Shown piece by piece: positions 16,394-26,600 of a DNA stretch of 64,000 nucleotides; the stretch's first letter is position 1, and each line of letters begins with the position of its first letter. This DNA is from a virus. Below the pieces are notes generated by a model. The model was not told where the DNA came from and did no database searches. It saw nothing but the letters and a program-made list of their open reading frames with translations. A program made the position numbers and the translations under genes. Where the stretch lies: the IMG/VR virus record IMGVR_UViG_3300027710_000020, positions 17,856 through 81,855 of that record, one strand, 5' to 3'.

Positions 16394-17374
16394 ATGGAAA
16401 TTCTAGTAGGTTCAAATTCACCAATAACACATAAAGTATTTTGGCAGGGACAGTTAACCGATGCAGACGGCACAGTAGGTGTTAAGGTATATGATATTAC
16501 AGAAGACCCATCAGTAACTCCAGCAATTAATCCAGGGATAATTCAAACAACCCTGACAGCAGTAAAGTCAGAGGTAGACGCAGGAACTTATTCTGTTTAT
16601 CTTCCATACGAATTTACAAAAAGACAGAGGCAGCTTAGATTTGTTTGGACCTATGCAGTAAATATGCAGGCAGCAAGTATAGAGCATAAAGTTTATGTTC
16701 AAACTCCATACACAGATTTAAGTCAAGCAGTTGACGCTTTGGGATTAGGGTCAGATTATTCAGATCCTAATACTAAGTCTTATTTTGAGCTATGCAACGC
16801 TGAAAGATATGCAAGAAAAGTAATTGAGGCATATACGGGACAGCAATTTTATTTGTATGACGATGTTCAAACAGTATACGGTGCCGACTCAGATGTATTG
16901 CCTTTGCCTTATAAAATCGCTGAGATACACGAGCTATATCAAAACGATGTACTTCTTGTAGATAAACTTAATAATATAAACAATTGGAATTATGACACAA
17001 TAATTTCAGAGAGCGGATTTGGAATCAGGGTTAACAGAGCAAATATGCTTGACAACACTGTGTACATAGCAAACGGCATGGTCCCTCCAACTATTAATGA
17101 TACCTGGGGAGGCTCATTTTCAAGCGGGTCTACATATCGGGTGCAAGGTAGGTTTGGATGGGAAGAAGTTCCAGATGAAGTTGATCTTGCATGTATTGAA
17201 TTGATGAGAGACTATTTCTCAAAGGATAAGGTCTGGCGTAATAAATACATGAAGTCTATAAAGACATTCGATTGGCAATTTGAGTACAATTCTGGTACCT
17301 ATTCAGGTACAGGTAATGTATATGCAGATCAGTTGCTATCGACATATGTTATAAATAAGATGGTTGTTATATAA
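16394..17374 (+). CDS. Head-tail connector/adaptor-like protein
   Basis: This 326-residue product has an N-terminal beta domain (~1-100) and then a helical part SYFELCNAERYARKVIEAYTGQQF (~130-155), of the kind found in gp6-like head-tail adaptors. The C-terminal helix DLACIELMRDYFSKDKVWRNKY (~260-282) also fits. The next gene starts on its final base. It is placed where the first connector ring protein is expected. Family assignment rests on layout and helix pattern rather than on a diagnostic motif. Confidence 0.6.
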   Translation: MEILVGSNSPITHKVFWQGQLTDADGTVGVKVYDITEDPSVTPAINPGIIQTTLTAVKSEVDAGTYSVYLPYEFTKRQRQLRFVWTYAVNMQAASIEHKVYVQTPYTDLSQAVDALGLGSDYSDPNTKSYFELCNAERYARKVIEAYTGQQFYLYDDVQTVYGADSDVLPLPYKIAEIHELYQNDVLLVDKLNNINNWNYDTIISESGFGIRVNRANMLDNTVYIANGMVPPTINDTWGGSFSSGSTYRVQGRFGWEEVPDEVDLACIELMRDYFSKDKVWRNKYMKSIKTFDWQFEYNSGTYSGTGNVYADQLLSTYVINKMVVI

Positions 17375-17802
17375 TGTATGATCTTGTTGAATCTATACTT
17401 ACTATGTTTATGGATGTCTATAAGCCAGTTGATTCGCAGGATCCAGACACAGGCTCAATAAAAAAAGAATGGCAGTATGACAGAACCGTATCGTGTAGCG
17501 CAAAAGGCAATATAAGCAATTCCGCTTCAACTATTACTAAAGACGGACAAGTATTTTCTAATAAATATAGAAATGAAGAGATGCTGCAAATTAGAACATC
17601 AGAACAAGTAACATTAAGAGAAAAGATTACAAACATTAGAGACTATGAGAATAATGTTATATGGGAAGAATTAAATTTTCCAACTAACACCCCTACGGTT
17701 TTTGAGGTAGTAGGAATAACTCCAATGACAGATCCGTTTGGCGGAATAGTGGGATATAACTCTACTGTCAAGAGATCGGAAAACCAGACAATTGGACAAT
17801 AG
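17374..17802 (+). CDS. Head-closure-like protein
   Basis: The 142-residue protein is beta-rich, with the YKPVDSQDPDTGSIKKEW start and an RTSEQVTLREKITNIRD centre typical of small stopper/head-closure proteins. It starts at the stop of the adaptor gene and its end overlaps the next start. The role as neck ring is inferred from size, composition and position between the adaptor and the tail-completion candidates. Confidence 0.55.
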   Translation: MYDLVESILTMFMDVYKPVDSQDPDTGSIKKEWQYDRTVSCSAKGNISNSASTITKDGQVFSNKYRNEEMLQIRTSEQVTLREKITNIRDYENNVIWEELNFPTNTPTVFEVVGITPMTDPFGGIVGYNSTVKRSENQTIGQ

Positions 17803-18574
17803 TACACTATTAGTTACGGCAGCCAGCGGTCTACAAAAGGGTATGTCTGGCACTAGCGGGACTATTTTAAAAGACAGCACAGTGGCACAAATATCTGCTG
17901 CAGTATATTATCATGCTCAAGTTGTGTCTAAACTAACAACAAGCAAGGCATTTGAAAAGAAATTCCAGTCTGTTATATTTAAACAAATAGATCAAGATTT
18001 TGGACTATATGTAGACTCTCAGTCAAGAATAAATCCTAAATCATTACACCATGTATATGAATGGAACAAGGTTGGAAATAAGGGATCTAGGCTATTTAAG
18101 TTAAGTGTCTTATCAACAGATGGCCTTTCATTTAAAATTTCTTCTAGCTTCTTGCCATCTAAATCAGCAGTGCCTAATGAATTTGGAAGTAGAAAACACG
18201 TATTTATTAGCAAAGCTTCTGTGATGGAAGCTGGAATGCCTCTAGTAATCCGCCCTAGGTTCGCAGAGCGCTTAGTATTTGAAACTAGTACTGGCGTAGT
18301 GTACATGCCTAAAGGCGCCTCTGTGACCGTTACAAGGCCAGGAGGAGGCAAGGCAACGGGAAGATTCCGAATAGCCTATGCACAATTCTTCACAGGCAAT
18401 TTAGTAAATTCATCAATTAAAAAATCTGGATTTCAGCAAATATTTAACTCATCATTAACTAAAGCAATGAGGGTTCCAGGCGATGTAAGAAAGGTTAAAT
18501 ATTCATTTAGTCCTAATACATTAAAAATGCAGGCGGACTCAGCATTAGAATTAGCATTTGGAGGGGCATCATGA
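17792..18574 (+). CDS. Tail-completion/neck protein candidate, TTG start
   Basis: The frame opens with a TTG at 17792 that overlaps the upstream stop; an ATG at 17843 is an alternative start, and neither has a strong SD. The 260 residues contain a RLVFETSTGVVYMPKGASVTV block near 162-182 and basic stretches. In head-to-tail gene order this position holds HK97 gp10-like or tail-completion proteins. No diagnostic motif is recognised. It overlaps the next gene by four bases. Confidence 0.55.
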   Translation: MDNSTLLVTAASGLQKGMSGTSGTILKDSTVAQISAAVYYHAQVVSKLTTSKAFEKKFQSVIFKQIDQDFGLYVDSQSRINPKSLHHVYEWNKVGNKGSRLFKLSVLSTDGLSFKISSSFLPSKSAVPNEFGSRKHVFISKASVMEAGMPLVIRPRFAERLVFETSTGVVYMPKGASVTVTRPGGGKATGRFRIAYAQFFTGNLVNSSIKKSGFQQIFNSSLTKAMRVPGDVRKVKYSFSPNTLKMQADSALELAFGGAS

Positions 18575-19080
18575 CAGATTATAAAGCAGACGTAATGATT
18601 GATTTAAGAAAGTTCCTATGGAGCCAGTTGAAATCAAATAACATTTTTGAACAAACTGATTACTATTCAGATAATATAGGGGAAGAGATTATCCCAATTA
18701 TTCCTGTACAGCAATCTCCAGAATTAAATCAATTCTTGAGCGGAAAGAAGCACATAGTCTATGACAAGATAGGTTTATCCTATGAAGAAAACTGGGCTAT
18801 ATGCTGTGAGCAAATTCTATTTACTATATACTCAACAGATGTTTCAGAAATCAATGAGATCAGAAACTTGATGACCGACCTATTTAGAAGAATGGATGAG
18901 TCTGCTAGGGATGCAAATGCCTACTCTGGCATATCTAAAAAGTTTAAATTCTTTAGCATATTCGTGGCCGACATTTCTCCAACTGCCCCATCAGAGGAGT
19001 TGGCAGGGTTCCTGTCCGCAGATGTGATCCTTGAGGTCAAATACGCAAGGCATATAGACACAGCTGGCCGATTCCTGTAA
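18571..19080 (+). CDS. Tail terminator-like protein
   Basis: The 169-residue protein begins with a helix DVMIDLRKFLWSQLKS, then IIPIIPVQQSPE. A beta strand with ENWAICCEQILFTIYSTDVSEINEIRNLMTDLFRRMDE follows (~70-110). The mixed alpha/beta pattern and its place just before the major tail protein match tail-terminator proteins that cap the tail tube. The ATG overlaps the preceding stop (ATGA). Assignment is by position and pattern. Confidence 0.6.
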   Translation: MTDYKADVMIDLRKFLWSQLKSNNIFEQTDYYSDNIGEEIIPIIPVQQSPELNQFLSGKKHIVYDKIGLSYEENWAICCEQILFTIYSTDVSEINEIRNLMTDLFRRMDESARDANAYSGISKKFKFFSIFVADISPTAPSEELAGFLSADVILEVKYARHIDTAGRFL

Positions 19081-19195
19081 TTTGCCTTTGGGCGAATTAT
19101 ACTCTATTATTGTACATAGAGGAAAGGCCTAGCCAGCCAAGATTTAATGATTTACAATTATATATATATATTTTGAAAACAGGAGGTACGAAATA

Positions 19196-19918
19196 ATGGC
19201 ATTTAACTCAGCCAAAAATATTCTTGTAGGAGCTTCACCGCTCTACATTTCAACAAGCGATTCAACAGTAACTGGATATAAGGAAAACCTTTTAGACAGA
19301 GCAACTGGTGGAATTACTTTTGCAGCAAGAACAAGAGCAGCAGCAGCCCTAGACGCATCTGCAGATGTTCGTAACGTAGGATTTACAAACAATGGTCTTC
19401 AGATCACTTACAATCCAACTTACGATTCAGTAACAGTAGATCAGCTTCTAGATACAGCAAAGCTTTTCAAGTCTGCTATGGAGGTTATGATTGCAACTGA
19501 AATGTCCGAAGGTACACTAGAAAACGTTCTAGTAGTATTCGGTCAAGGAGGAGCAACACTAACCAAGCAAGGAGCAGCAGGTGCTGCAACAGATGATTAC
19601 CCAACAAAGGGTGCAACTGGAGCAGACGACAAGACCCTTACATTGGGACTTGAGGCAGGATCACTTGGTATTGCCCCAACAGAACGTCAACTATTTGCAA
19701 TTGGTCAAGCACCAACAGTAGCAACTACAGCAACAGGAGAAGCAGACGCAACAACAGAGCGTGTATATTATGCACGTCGTGTTTTGTCAGTACAACAGTC
19801 ACAATTCTCACTTGCACGTAACGCAGCAACAACTTTCCCAGTAACATTCCGTCTTCTTCCAGACGCTAACTATAGCGGCTCAGAATACGGTAAGATTATT
19901 GACCGAGTTCTAGCTTAA
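19196..19918 (+). CDS. Major tail protein (tail tube)
   Basis: The 240-residue product is beta-rich, with a long insert of Gly/Ala/Thr (~120-150) and ends in SLARNAATTFPVTFRLLPDANYSGSEYGKI. This is the layout of a tail-tube subunit with a late strand and pliant loop. A strong AGGAGG lies upstream of the ATG and a strong terminator follows, as expected for an abundant structural protein. Arginine codons are mostly CGT/CGC, as in the capsid gene. The 115-base region before it holds a weak hairpin (AATTTGCC/GGCGAATT) and an AT-rich leader but no clear promoter. Confidence 0.75.
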   Translation: MAFNSAKNILVGASPLYISTSDSTVTGYKENLLDRATGGITFAARTRAAAALDASADVRNVGFTNNGLQITYNPTYDSVTVDQLLDTAKLFKSAMEVMIATEMSEGTLENVLVVFGQGGATLTKQGAAGAATDDYPTKGATGADDKTLTLGLEAGSLGIAPTERQLFAIGQAPTVATTATGEADATTERVYYARRVLSVQQSQFSLARNAATTFPVTFRLLPDANYSGSEYGKIIDRVLA

Positions 19919-19931
19919 ATAATTAAATAGG

Positions 19932-19957
19932 AAAAGCCCCCTTTTTGGGGGCTTTTT
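19932..19957 (+). terminator. Strong Rho-independent terminator after the major tail gene
   Basis: Ten-bp stem AAAAGCCCCC/GGGGGCTTTT (19932-19941 with 19947-19956), 5-base T loop and T tail. Confidence 0.92.
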
Positions 19958-19960
19958 CAT

Positions 19961-19989
19961 TTGTGCTGATAATCTGTATATGTTATAAT
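19961..19989 (+). promoter_or_regulatory. Promoter TTGTGC-N17-TATAAT with extended -10
   Basis: TTGTGC (19961-19966) and TGTTATAAT (-10 at 19984-19989) are spaced by 17 bases, just after the terminator. The leader carries TAGGAGG for the tail-chaperone gene. Confidence 0.65.
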
Positions 19990-20018
19990 AATTAAGACTA
20001 GATCCTAGGAGGATTAAA

Positions 20019-20351
20019 TTGGCAACAACAGTATATAGCGTAGAAGAACTAACGCTTCAGAATGGCTCAACAGTTAAGTTGAAGCCATTAAGCATTAAAG
20101 AGCTAAGAAAATTTATGCTCGTATTACAGGCAGCAAGCGATTCAACTACAGAAGATCAAACACTTAATGTGTTAATTGATGCGGTTGCAGTAGCACTTGA
20201 AAAACAACTACCAGATTTGGTAGCAGATAGAGATGCACTAGAAGATGCACTTGACGTCCCCACAATCAATCGTATACTTGAGGTATGCGGTGGGATTAAG
20301 ATGGACGACCCAAACCTTCTAGCGGCAGCGGTTCTGGCTGGTCAGAACTAG
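20019..20351 (+). CDS. Tail assembly chaperone, short form (G-like)
   Basis: The 110-residue protein starts at TTG (20019), preceded by a perfect AGGAGG. It is a compact helical protein (LTLQNGSTVKLKPLSIKELRKFM start, RILEVCGGIKMDDPNLL near the end) typical of tail-assembly chaperones that sit between the tube and tape-measure genes. Near its 3' end lies a CCCAAAC slippery site in the correct phase. Ribosomes that do not slip stop at 20351 and make this short form, which chaperones the tape measure during tail assembly. Confidence 0.8.
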   Translation: MATTVYSVEELTLQNGSTVKLKPLSIKELRKFMLVLQAASDSTTEDQTLNVLIDAVAVALEKQLPDLVADRDALEDALDVPTINRILEVCGGIKMDDPNLLAAAVLAGQN

Positions 20352-20686
20352 ATTTAGCCGCTTTAGAGGGTGAAGTATTTCTTCTGGGACACTGGAAGAA
20401 TTACGAAGAACTAGAAGAAAGTCTTTCAATGCCAGAACTTATTCAAACATTGAAATCTTTTAAGAAACAAAAGTCGGAAGACAGAAAGTTTACGGCAAGT
20501 CTTAAGGGAATAGATTTAGATGTAGATGAGGAAGACTCCGAACCACAGGCAAAAACTTTTGACGATGTTAAAAGAAAAGCCCTAGGTATAGAAGCTTCAG
20601 GTGATGATATAGTTTCCCTACAAGGAAGCTTAGCAGCACAAGCAGGGTTTGGAATTGGAGCAGGTCTAGGCTACACAAAGGAGTAA
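20019..20686 (+). CDS. Tail assembly chaperone, -1 frameshift extended form (G-T-like)
   Basis: A -1 slip at 20309-20315 joins the first 99 codons to a second frame that runs to 20686, giving a predicted 222 residues. The junction reads PNP then SSGSGSGWSELDLAALEGE. The downstream half contains HWKNYEELEESLSMPELIQTLKSFKKQ, the usual T-domain composition. The continuous open second frame upstream of its first ATG (20429) and the correctly phased heptamer support frameshifting rather than a separate gene. The extension is thought to contact the tail tube while the short form coats the tape measure. Confidence 0.85.
20309..20362 (+). promoter_or_regulatory. Programmed -1 frameshift signal
   Basis: The slippery heptamer C CCA AAC (20309-20315) is in the phase of the short chaperone. 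Five bases later a 6-bp stem AGCGGC/GCCGCT (20321-20326 with 20357-20362) encloses a second perfect stem GTTCTG/CAGAAC (20331-20336 with 20343-20348). Spacing and nested stem fit a stimulatory structure. Confidence 0.8.
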
Positions 20687-20697
20687 TGTAAAGATAA

Positions 20698-23600
20698 ATG
20701 GCTGATGAAAATATTGTAACTAATATAGTTGCTAATGCAGATTTCTCAGGTCTTATTGCAGATGTCAATAAGGTTGCAGCCTCTCTTTCAAAACTTCAAG
20801 CACAAATAATTCAATCGGACGCAAGACTTGCAAGCCAAGTAGCGACGATGAACAGATCCTTTGGTGAAAACCTAAGAAGAACTGGTCAGTTTGCAACACA
20901 CTTTGTTACCTTAACATCGGATGTTGAAAAGTTTGGCACCAACCTAGACAGGGGCCAAATGAAACTGAAGCAGTATTTTCAGACATTTAGTGAGCACACA
21001 AGGACGCAAGGCGGTTTAATCAGAGATCTTGCTAAGCAGCAAGTAGCATTACAAAATGCAATCATTCAGCCAATGGGTAAAAATGCTCAGGGGCTTATGC
21101 AATACAGCGTACATATTCCACAGGGTCTTGATGCTGTAAAAAACAAAACCGCTTTAGCAAGACAAGAACTACAGATTATGAACAAGGTTGTTCAAGATGG
21201 TGGAGTTCAACTTATTAACTGGGGTAAAAATACTCAGTGGGCAGGTCGTCAGTTAACAGTAGGACTTACAGTACCTCTTGCGGCATTTGGTAAAGCTGCA
21301 GCAGATGCATTTAGAATGGCAGATGCAGAGTTAGTCAGACTTACAAAAGTATACGGCGGAGTAGCAGCAACATCCGCAGCAGATCTTGAAAAAGTAAGAA
21401 GAGAAGTTACCCAAACAGCTAAAGAGATTTCAAAGGCATACGGAGTTTCATTTAAAGATACAATTACTCTTGCTGCAGATATTGCAGCAACTGGTAAGCA
21501 GGGCGATGAGCTTCTTAATTCTGTTAAAGAAACAAGTAGACTTGCTGTGCTTGGAGAAGTAGATAGACAAGAAGCAATGAAGGCCACCCTGGCAATTCAA
21601 ACTACATTCAAGCAAAATACAGATCAACTTTCTGATTCTATTAACTTTCTCAACTCAGTTGAAAACCAAACATCAACAACTCTTAATGACTTAGTAGAAG
21701 CAATTCCAAAAGCTGGTCCAGTTATCCAAGGTTTGGGCGGAAGCGTACAGGACTTAGCATTGTATTTAACTGCAATGAAGGAAGGCGGAATTAATGCTTC
21801 AGAAGGAGCTAACGCTCTCAAATCAGCACTAGCATCTTTAATTAATCCTACAAAGGTAGCAAAAGAAAAGTTTTCTGAAATGGGAATTGACCTAGGTGGA
21901 ATTGTAGCAAAGAATGCTGGAGATTTAACAGGAACACTTTTTGCTCTTCAAGCAGCACTAGATAATCTAGATCCACTACAAAAGCAACAAGCAATTGAAC
22001 AGTTGTTTGGTAAGTTCCAGTTCTCTAGACTTAATGCTTTGTTTGCAAACCTAGGCAAGCAAGGAAGTCAGACTCTTCAGGTAATGGATTTAATGAAAGC
22101 AAGTTCTCAAGAATTGTCACAGGTAGCAGGTCGAGAGTTATCAATGGTAACAGAGTCTGCTTCTGGAAAGTACAAGAGAGCGGTAGAAGGCTTAAAAGCA
22201 GATCTTGCAGGAGTTGGTGACGAGTTCCTAAAGATTCAAACATTCTTTATTAATGTTGTAGATGGAATTATTAAATTTATAAATAAATTGCCAGACCCAA
22301 TTAAATCTTTGTTAACATTTGTTACAGGATTTACTGCAATCATCGGACCAGTAATTATGTTAACAGGTGTACTTGCTAACTTCTTTGGATATATAATTAA
22401 AGGAGCGTCACACTTCAGGGCCTTGTTTAAAGGTGGAGAAGGATGGAAGATGCTTACGCCAGAGATTTTGGCAGCACAAAAAGCAGGATCACTTGTTGAG
22501 GCTACATTCTATAGTGATGCTCAAGCAGCCACAGTATTAAAAACTGCAATTGCAGGCCTCGTAACAGAATTTGAATTACTTCAATCTAAAGCTATGACGG
22601 GTGCAGTATCTGCAGCACCAACAATTTCAACCTTGGCGGGTAACGTTGTTAAGGGCAGCGGGGCAAGAGTTGTTGATCCAAATCACCCACTAATTAGCCC
22701 AGAAGATACAAGATCAATGTCTCATCTTAATCCAGTTGCTGGAATGACGATAGATCAAAAATCAACACAAACAATTTTCGGAGTAGTACCTGGGGCACCA
22801 AAAGTAAATCAAAAGATTGGAAATAATCCTCAGATGTATATGGATGGCGATCTTCCAAAGATTCCAGGCTTAACATCAATAGGCGGAGCATCAACAGGTA
22901 TTGTTGCAGCAGAAGCAGCCAAGTGGCATGCAATGACAGGTGCACTTGCAATGCAATCACAAGAAGAAATTGCTTTGCTTAAAAAAGAAGTTGCGTCTAC
23001 AGGCTTAATAACATCATCTTTATCTGATTCATATCAGGCATTACTTCCTACAATGACAGAGCTTACTGCAAATGCTGCAAAACAATCAGCAGCAATTGTT
23101 GCACAGCTACAGGCTGGCAAGCTAACAGTAGATCAAGCAAGAGCTAAGATTATTCAATTAAATGCTCAGGTAGAATCTATGATTGCACAGGCTTCTGTAG
23201 ATATTGCGGGCCAACAAGGAAGAACAATTGGGCTAACAACAGTTCCTCTGCTGAATCAGCCAGTTGTAAATGCGGCTGGAAAGTCTAATATGAAAGAGCT
23301 TCTTCGCCCAGGAAGAACTAGAAGCCTTCTTAATAAAATTGCACAAGGTCTAGGTGTAAAAACATTTGGCGCTGGATACAGCACAGAAACAACTATTCCA
23401 AAAAGATTAAATGCAGGAAATATTGTACCAGGAACAGGTAATACGGATACAGTTCCTGCAATGCTTACTCCAGGAGAATTTGTTGTAAACAAAGAAGCAA
23501 CAGCAGCAAATCTGCCATTGCTTCAAGCAATAAATGGTGGAAAGGGAGTCGGTGGCCCTAATTTTAATAAAGGTGGAAAAGCTTTAAGACTTCAAAGAAC

Positions 23601-26600
23601 TCATATAACAGATGATTTAAGTGGTCTAGCTTTACTATTACCCGCATGGCTAAATCTAGGAGTTAATTCTAATGGTAATGGTTTAACGGGAAGTCAAATT
23701 TCTTCTGGAATCAAAGAAACTTTACAAGCTGGATATGATCCAAATGACTTGATGAATGAAGCAACTGTTACTTTGGGTGGAGATAGAAGTCAGTCATCAA
23801 GAAGAACTAAAGCAGCTTTAGAAAAACTAATTGCTTCTTTAGAAAGTCCAGAAAATTCAAATAGAATGATTGGTGGCAGGTCAGACCCATTCGGATTTGA
23901 AAGGCTTGCAAAAGAAATCTACAGGCCAGCACTTCGTGGAATTAAAATTGACGGGGCAAGAGCTGGCGGAAGAAGAAATTTATTTTCTGCAGCATCTCAA
24001 ATATTTACTGAAAGATCATCTCCAAATATTACTAGAGATGAAGCAATATCCCGTGGTCTTATTCCTGGTACAAAAACTGGAAGCAAAGAAAGAGGGCAAA
24101 TTGTTACTAGACGAGGCGGAAGACTATCTTGGGTTTCTCAAAATAGAACAATTGGATCTTCAATGCCATTATGGGCAAGAGGAACAAATCTAGGAACATT
24201 ACTAACCACATCAAGTGGTATTAGTCATGCTCTCAAAATACTTAAAAGAAATTCTGGAGGAATGATACCAGGATATAATGCTGGTGGAGTTATCGGAAAT
24301 GTATTAAAGGGAACAGCTTTTAAAAATGTAGGAGCTAAGTTTGGAAAAATAGGAGATAAGTGGGGTGCCACTTCCTTATCTATTGGTATGGGTAAAAGAT
24401 TATTTGGAAGCTCTGGCCTAACACCTAAAGCACAAAACTTAATGTATGGCAAGATGATTGAAAATCTTGAAAAAGAAAGACCATACGGATACGTAAAGGA
24501 TGCTCAGGGAAGTCTTCAAAAAGCCTTAGAGCCAGATATTGTAGATACACTTCTTAAATCTGCCGCTGGGGATGTCCTTAGCACAGGAGGAAAAAGTTTA
24601 AGTAAAATAGATAGAGAGATATTGAGAACCAAGTTTGCAAACTGGGATTCAAAGTCATGGACACCTGCAACTACTAAAGTAAGAAAACAAATGTTTGGAA
24701 TGAACAAGGGCGGAATGGTTCCAGGAGTTCAATACTTTAATAGAGGCGGACAGGTAAAGGGAATTCAGTACTTTAACAAAGGAACTAAAAAGCCAGTTCA
24801 GCCAATAACATTCGGATCTGCTTATAGGCAAGAAAGAGCAAAGGGTAATATCGGAGCTGGAATGATGAGCTCTGGACCAATGGCTGGTATGGGTATTGGC
24901 ATGGGAATGGGTATGGCGGGACAAGCAATTGGCGGACAAGCAGGACAACTTATGCAGTTTGCATCAGTACTTCCAATGCTTGCTCCTAATATGCTAGGAT
25001 CTTTAGGTAAGCTTGCTGGAGGATTTAAAGGTGTTGGCGGCGCAGCAGGAATTGCTGGTAAAGCAATTGGAATGGCAATGAGATTTGCACTAGGACCTAT
25101 TGGCTTACTTCTTACAGCACTTACTGCGGGATATGCAATATTTAAGAAGTTCCAAAAAGAACGAGAGCAGGATAGAGTTGAAAAAACTAACTCAGTTGGA
25201 ATTACTGAAAAGTCTGCAGCTGAAGCGGGAATCAAATACAACAATCTTTCTAATTCTATTAAAGCGGTTAATGATCAACTTGAGCTAACTAGAGCAAAGG
25301 GAAGAAATGCATATGAAGCCCTTAACTCAGCGGGAGTTCAAGGTCTAACTCTAAGCATTAAAGAGTTAAGAGCAGGAATAAAGAATGCAAAAGAAAACCA
25401 AAAAGAACTAGTTGGAACCTTTACAGACATAGACGTATCTGGAGATGCTAACAAGCAGGCAAAAGTTACTGAAATTGCTACTAACTTAAAGGCACAATTT
25501 ATAGCAGCAGGTATTTCTGCCCAAGAGGCAACAAATAAAATCTATGCAATTATATCTGCATCAGATAAAGCCGATATGGCATTTAACGCAATATCAAGCA
25601 AGGGCTTTAGAGAAATTACAGATTCTGCATCAGCGGCAATTGCTATGGTTAAAACTTTAAATAAAAATATGTATGACCCAGCTTCTGCAGGATACGATAC
25701 AGACGTACTATATGGAAAAGATTTAGGTGTAGTTATTTCAAATACTACAGATGCTCTTGATGATAATTTACAAACATTAATGAAAACTAAAAAAGAAAAC
25801 GGAGAATTGATGACACAGCAAGAAGCTATGTCAGAAATCCTAGCTAGCATTAATGAAAAAGAAGGATCTAAGCTAACACTAACTCAGGCGCAGATTAATT
25901 CTCTTAAAGAAACACACCCAGCACTTGCTGAAATACTTAATCAGTCAGACAATGTTGCAGGAATGTATTCTAAATGGCGACTACTTCTTTCTGGAGTCAG
26001 AACTGATTTAAAGAATATAACATCCGAGCAAGCCCAAGCACTAGTAGCATTTGAGGCAGCATTAGATTCTGCCTTAGCCGCTTCGGAAGCAAAGTCTTCA
26101 GGAAGCGGAATTGCAGCTAAATCACAAAAGTCTATTGTTGCTTTGCAAAAATTAATTGCATCTGGTGGAGCCAAAGCGGCGGCTAATGCACAAAAAACTC
26201 AAGATCAGATTAAAGAAGAAATTAAACTTATTGACAAAAAAATTGATAAGATTAATGAAGAGGCTGATGCCCGAAAGAAAGCACTTGAGGCTGCTCAGGA
26301 TAAAGAAAACCTATCTCTTGAAATTCAAAAAGCTCAATTGGAATACGCAGACAAAATGGCTGCAGGAGATATGGCTGGAGCAGCACAGGCACAACTAAAG
26401 ATTAAGCAGCTTGTTGGGGAAAGAGAAAACCAAAAGGCTATTGATGCAATTGAAGAAAATAGAGCTAAGCGTGAAAAAGAATTAATTGCTCAAAGAGAAA
26501 AACTGCAAGCTCAGTCAGATAAGACTGCAAAAAATTTAACTAATGCTCAAAACAATGCTACTTCAGCAGGCGAAAGAATGAATAAGGTTGATCAGTATCA

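Noticed and set aside
20429-20686. Independent 85-residue gene starting at ATG 20429
   Set aside because: Its frame is open upstream to the slippery site and in the correct -1 phase, and the ATG has no good SD. It is better read as the frameshift extension of the tail chaperone.
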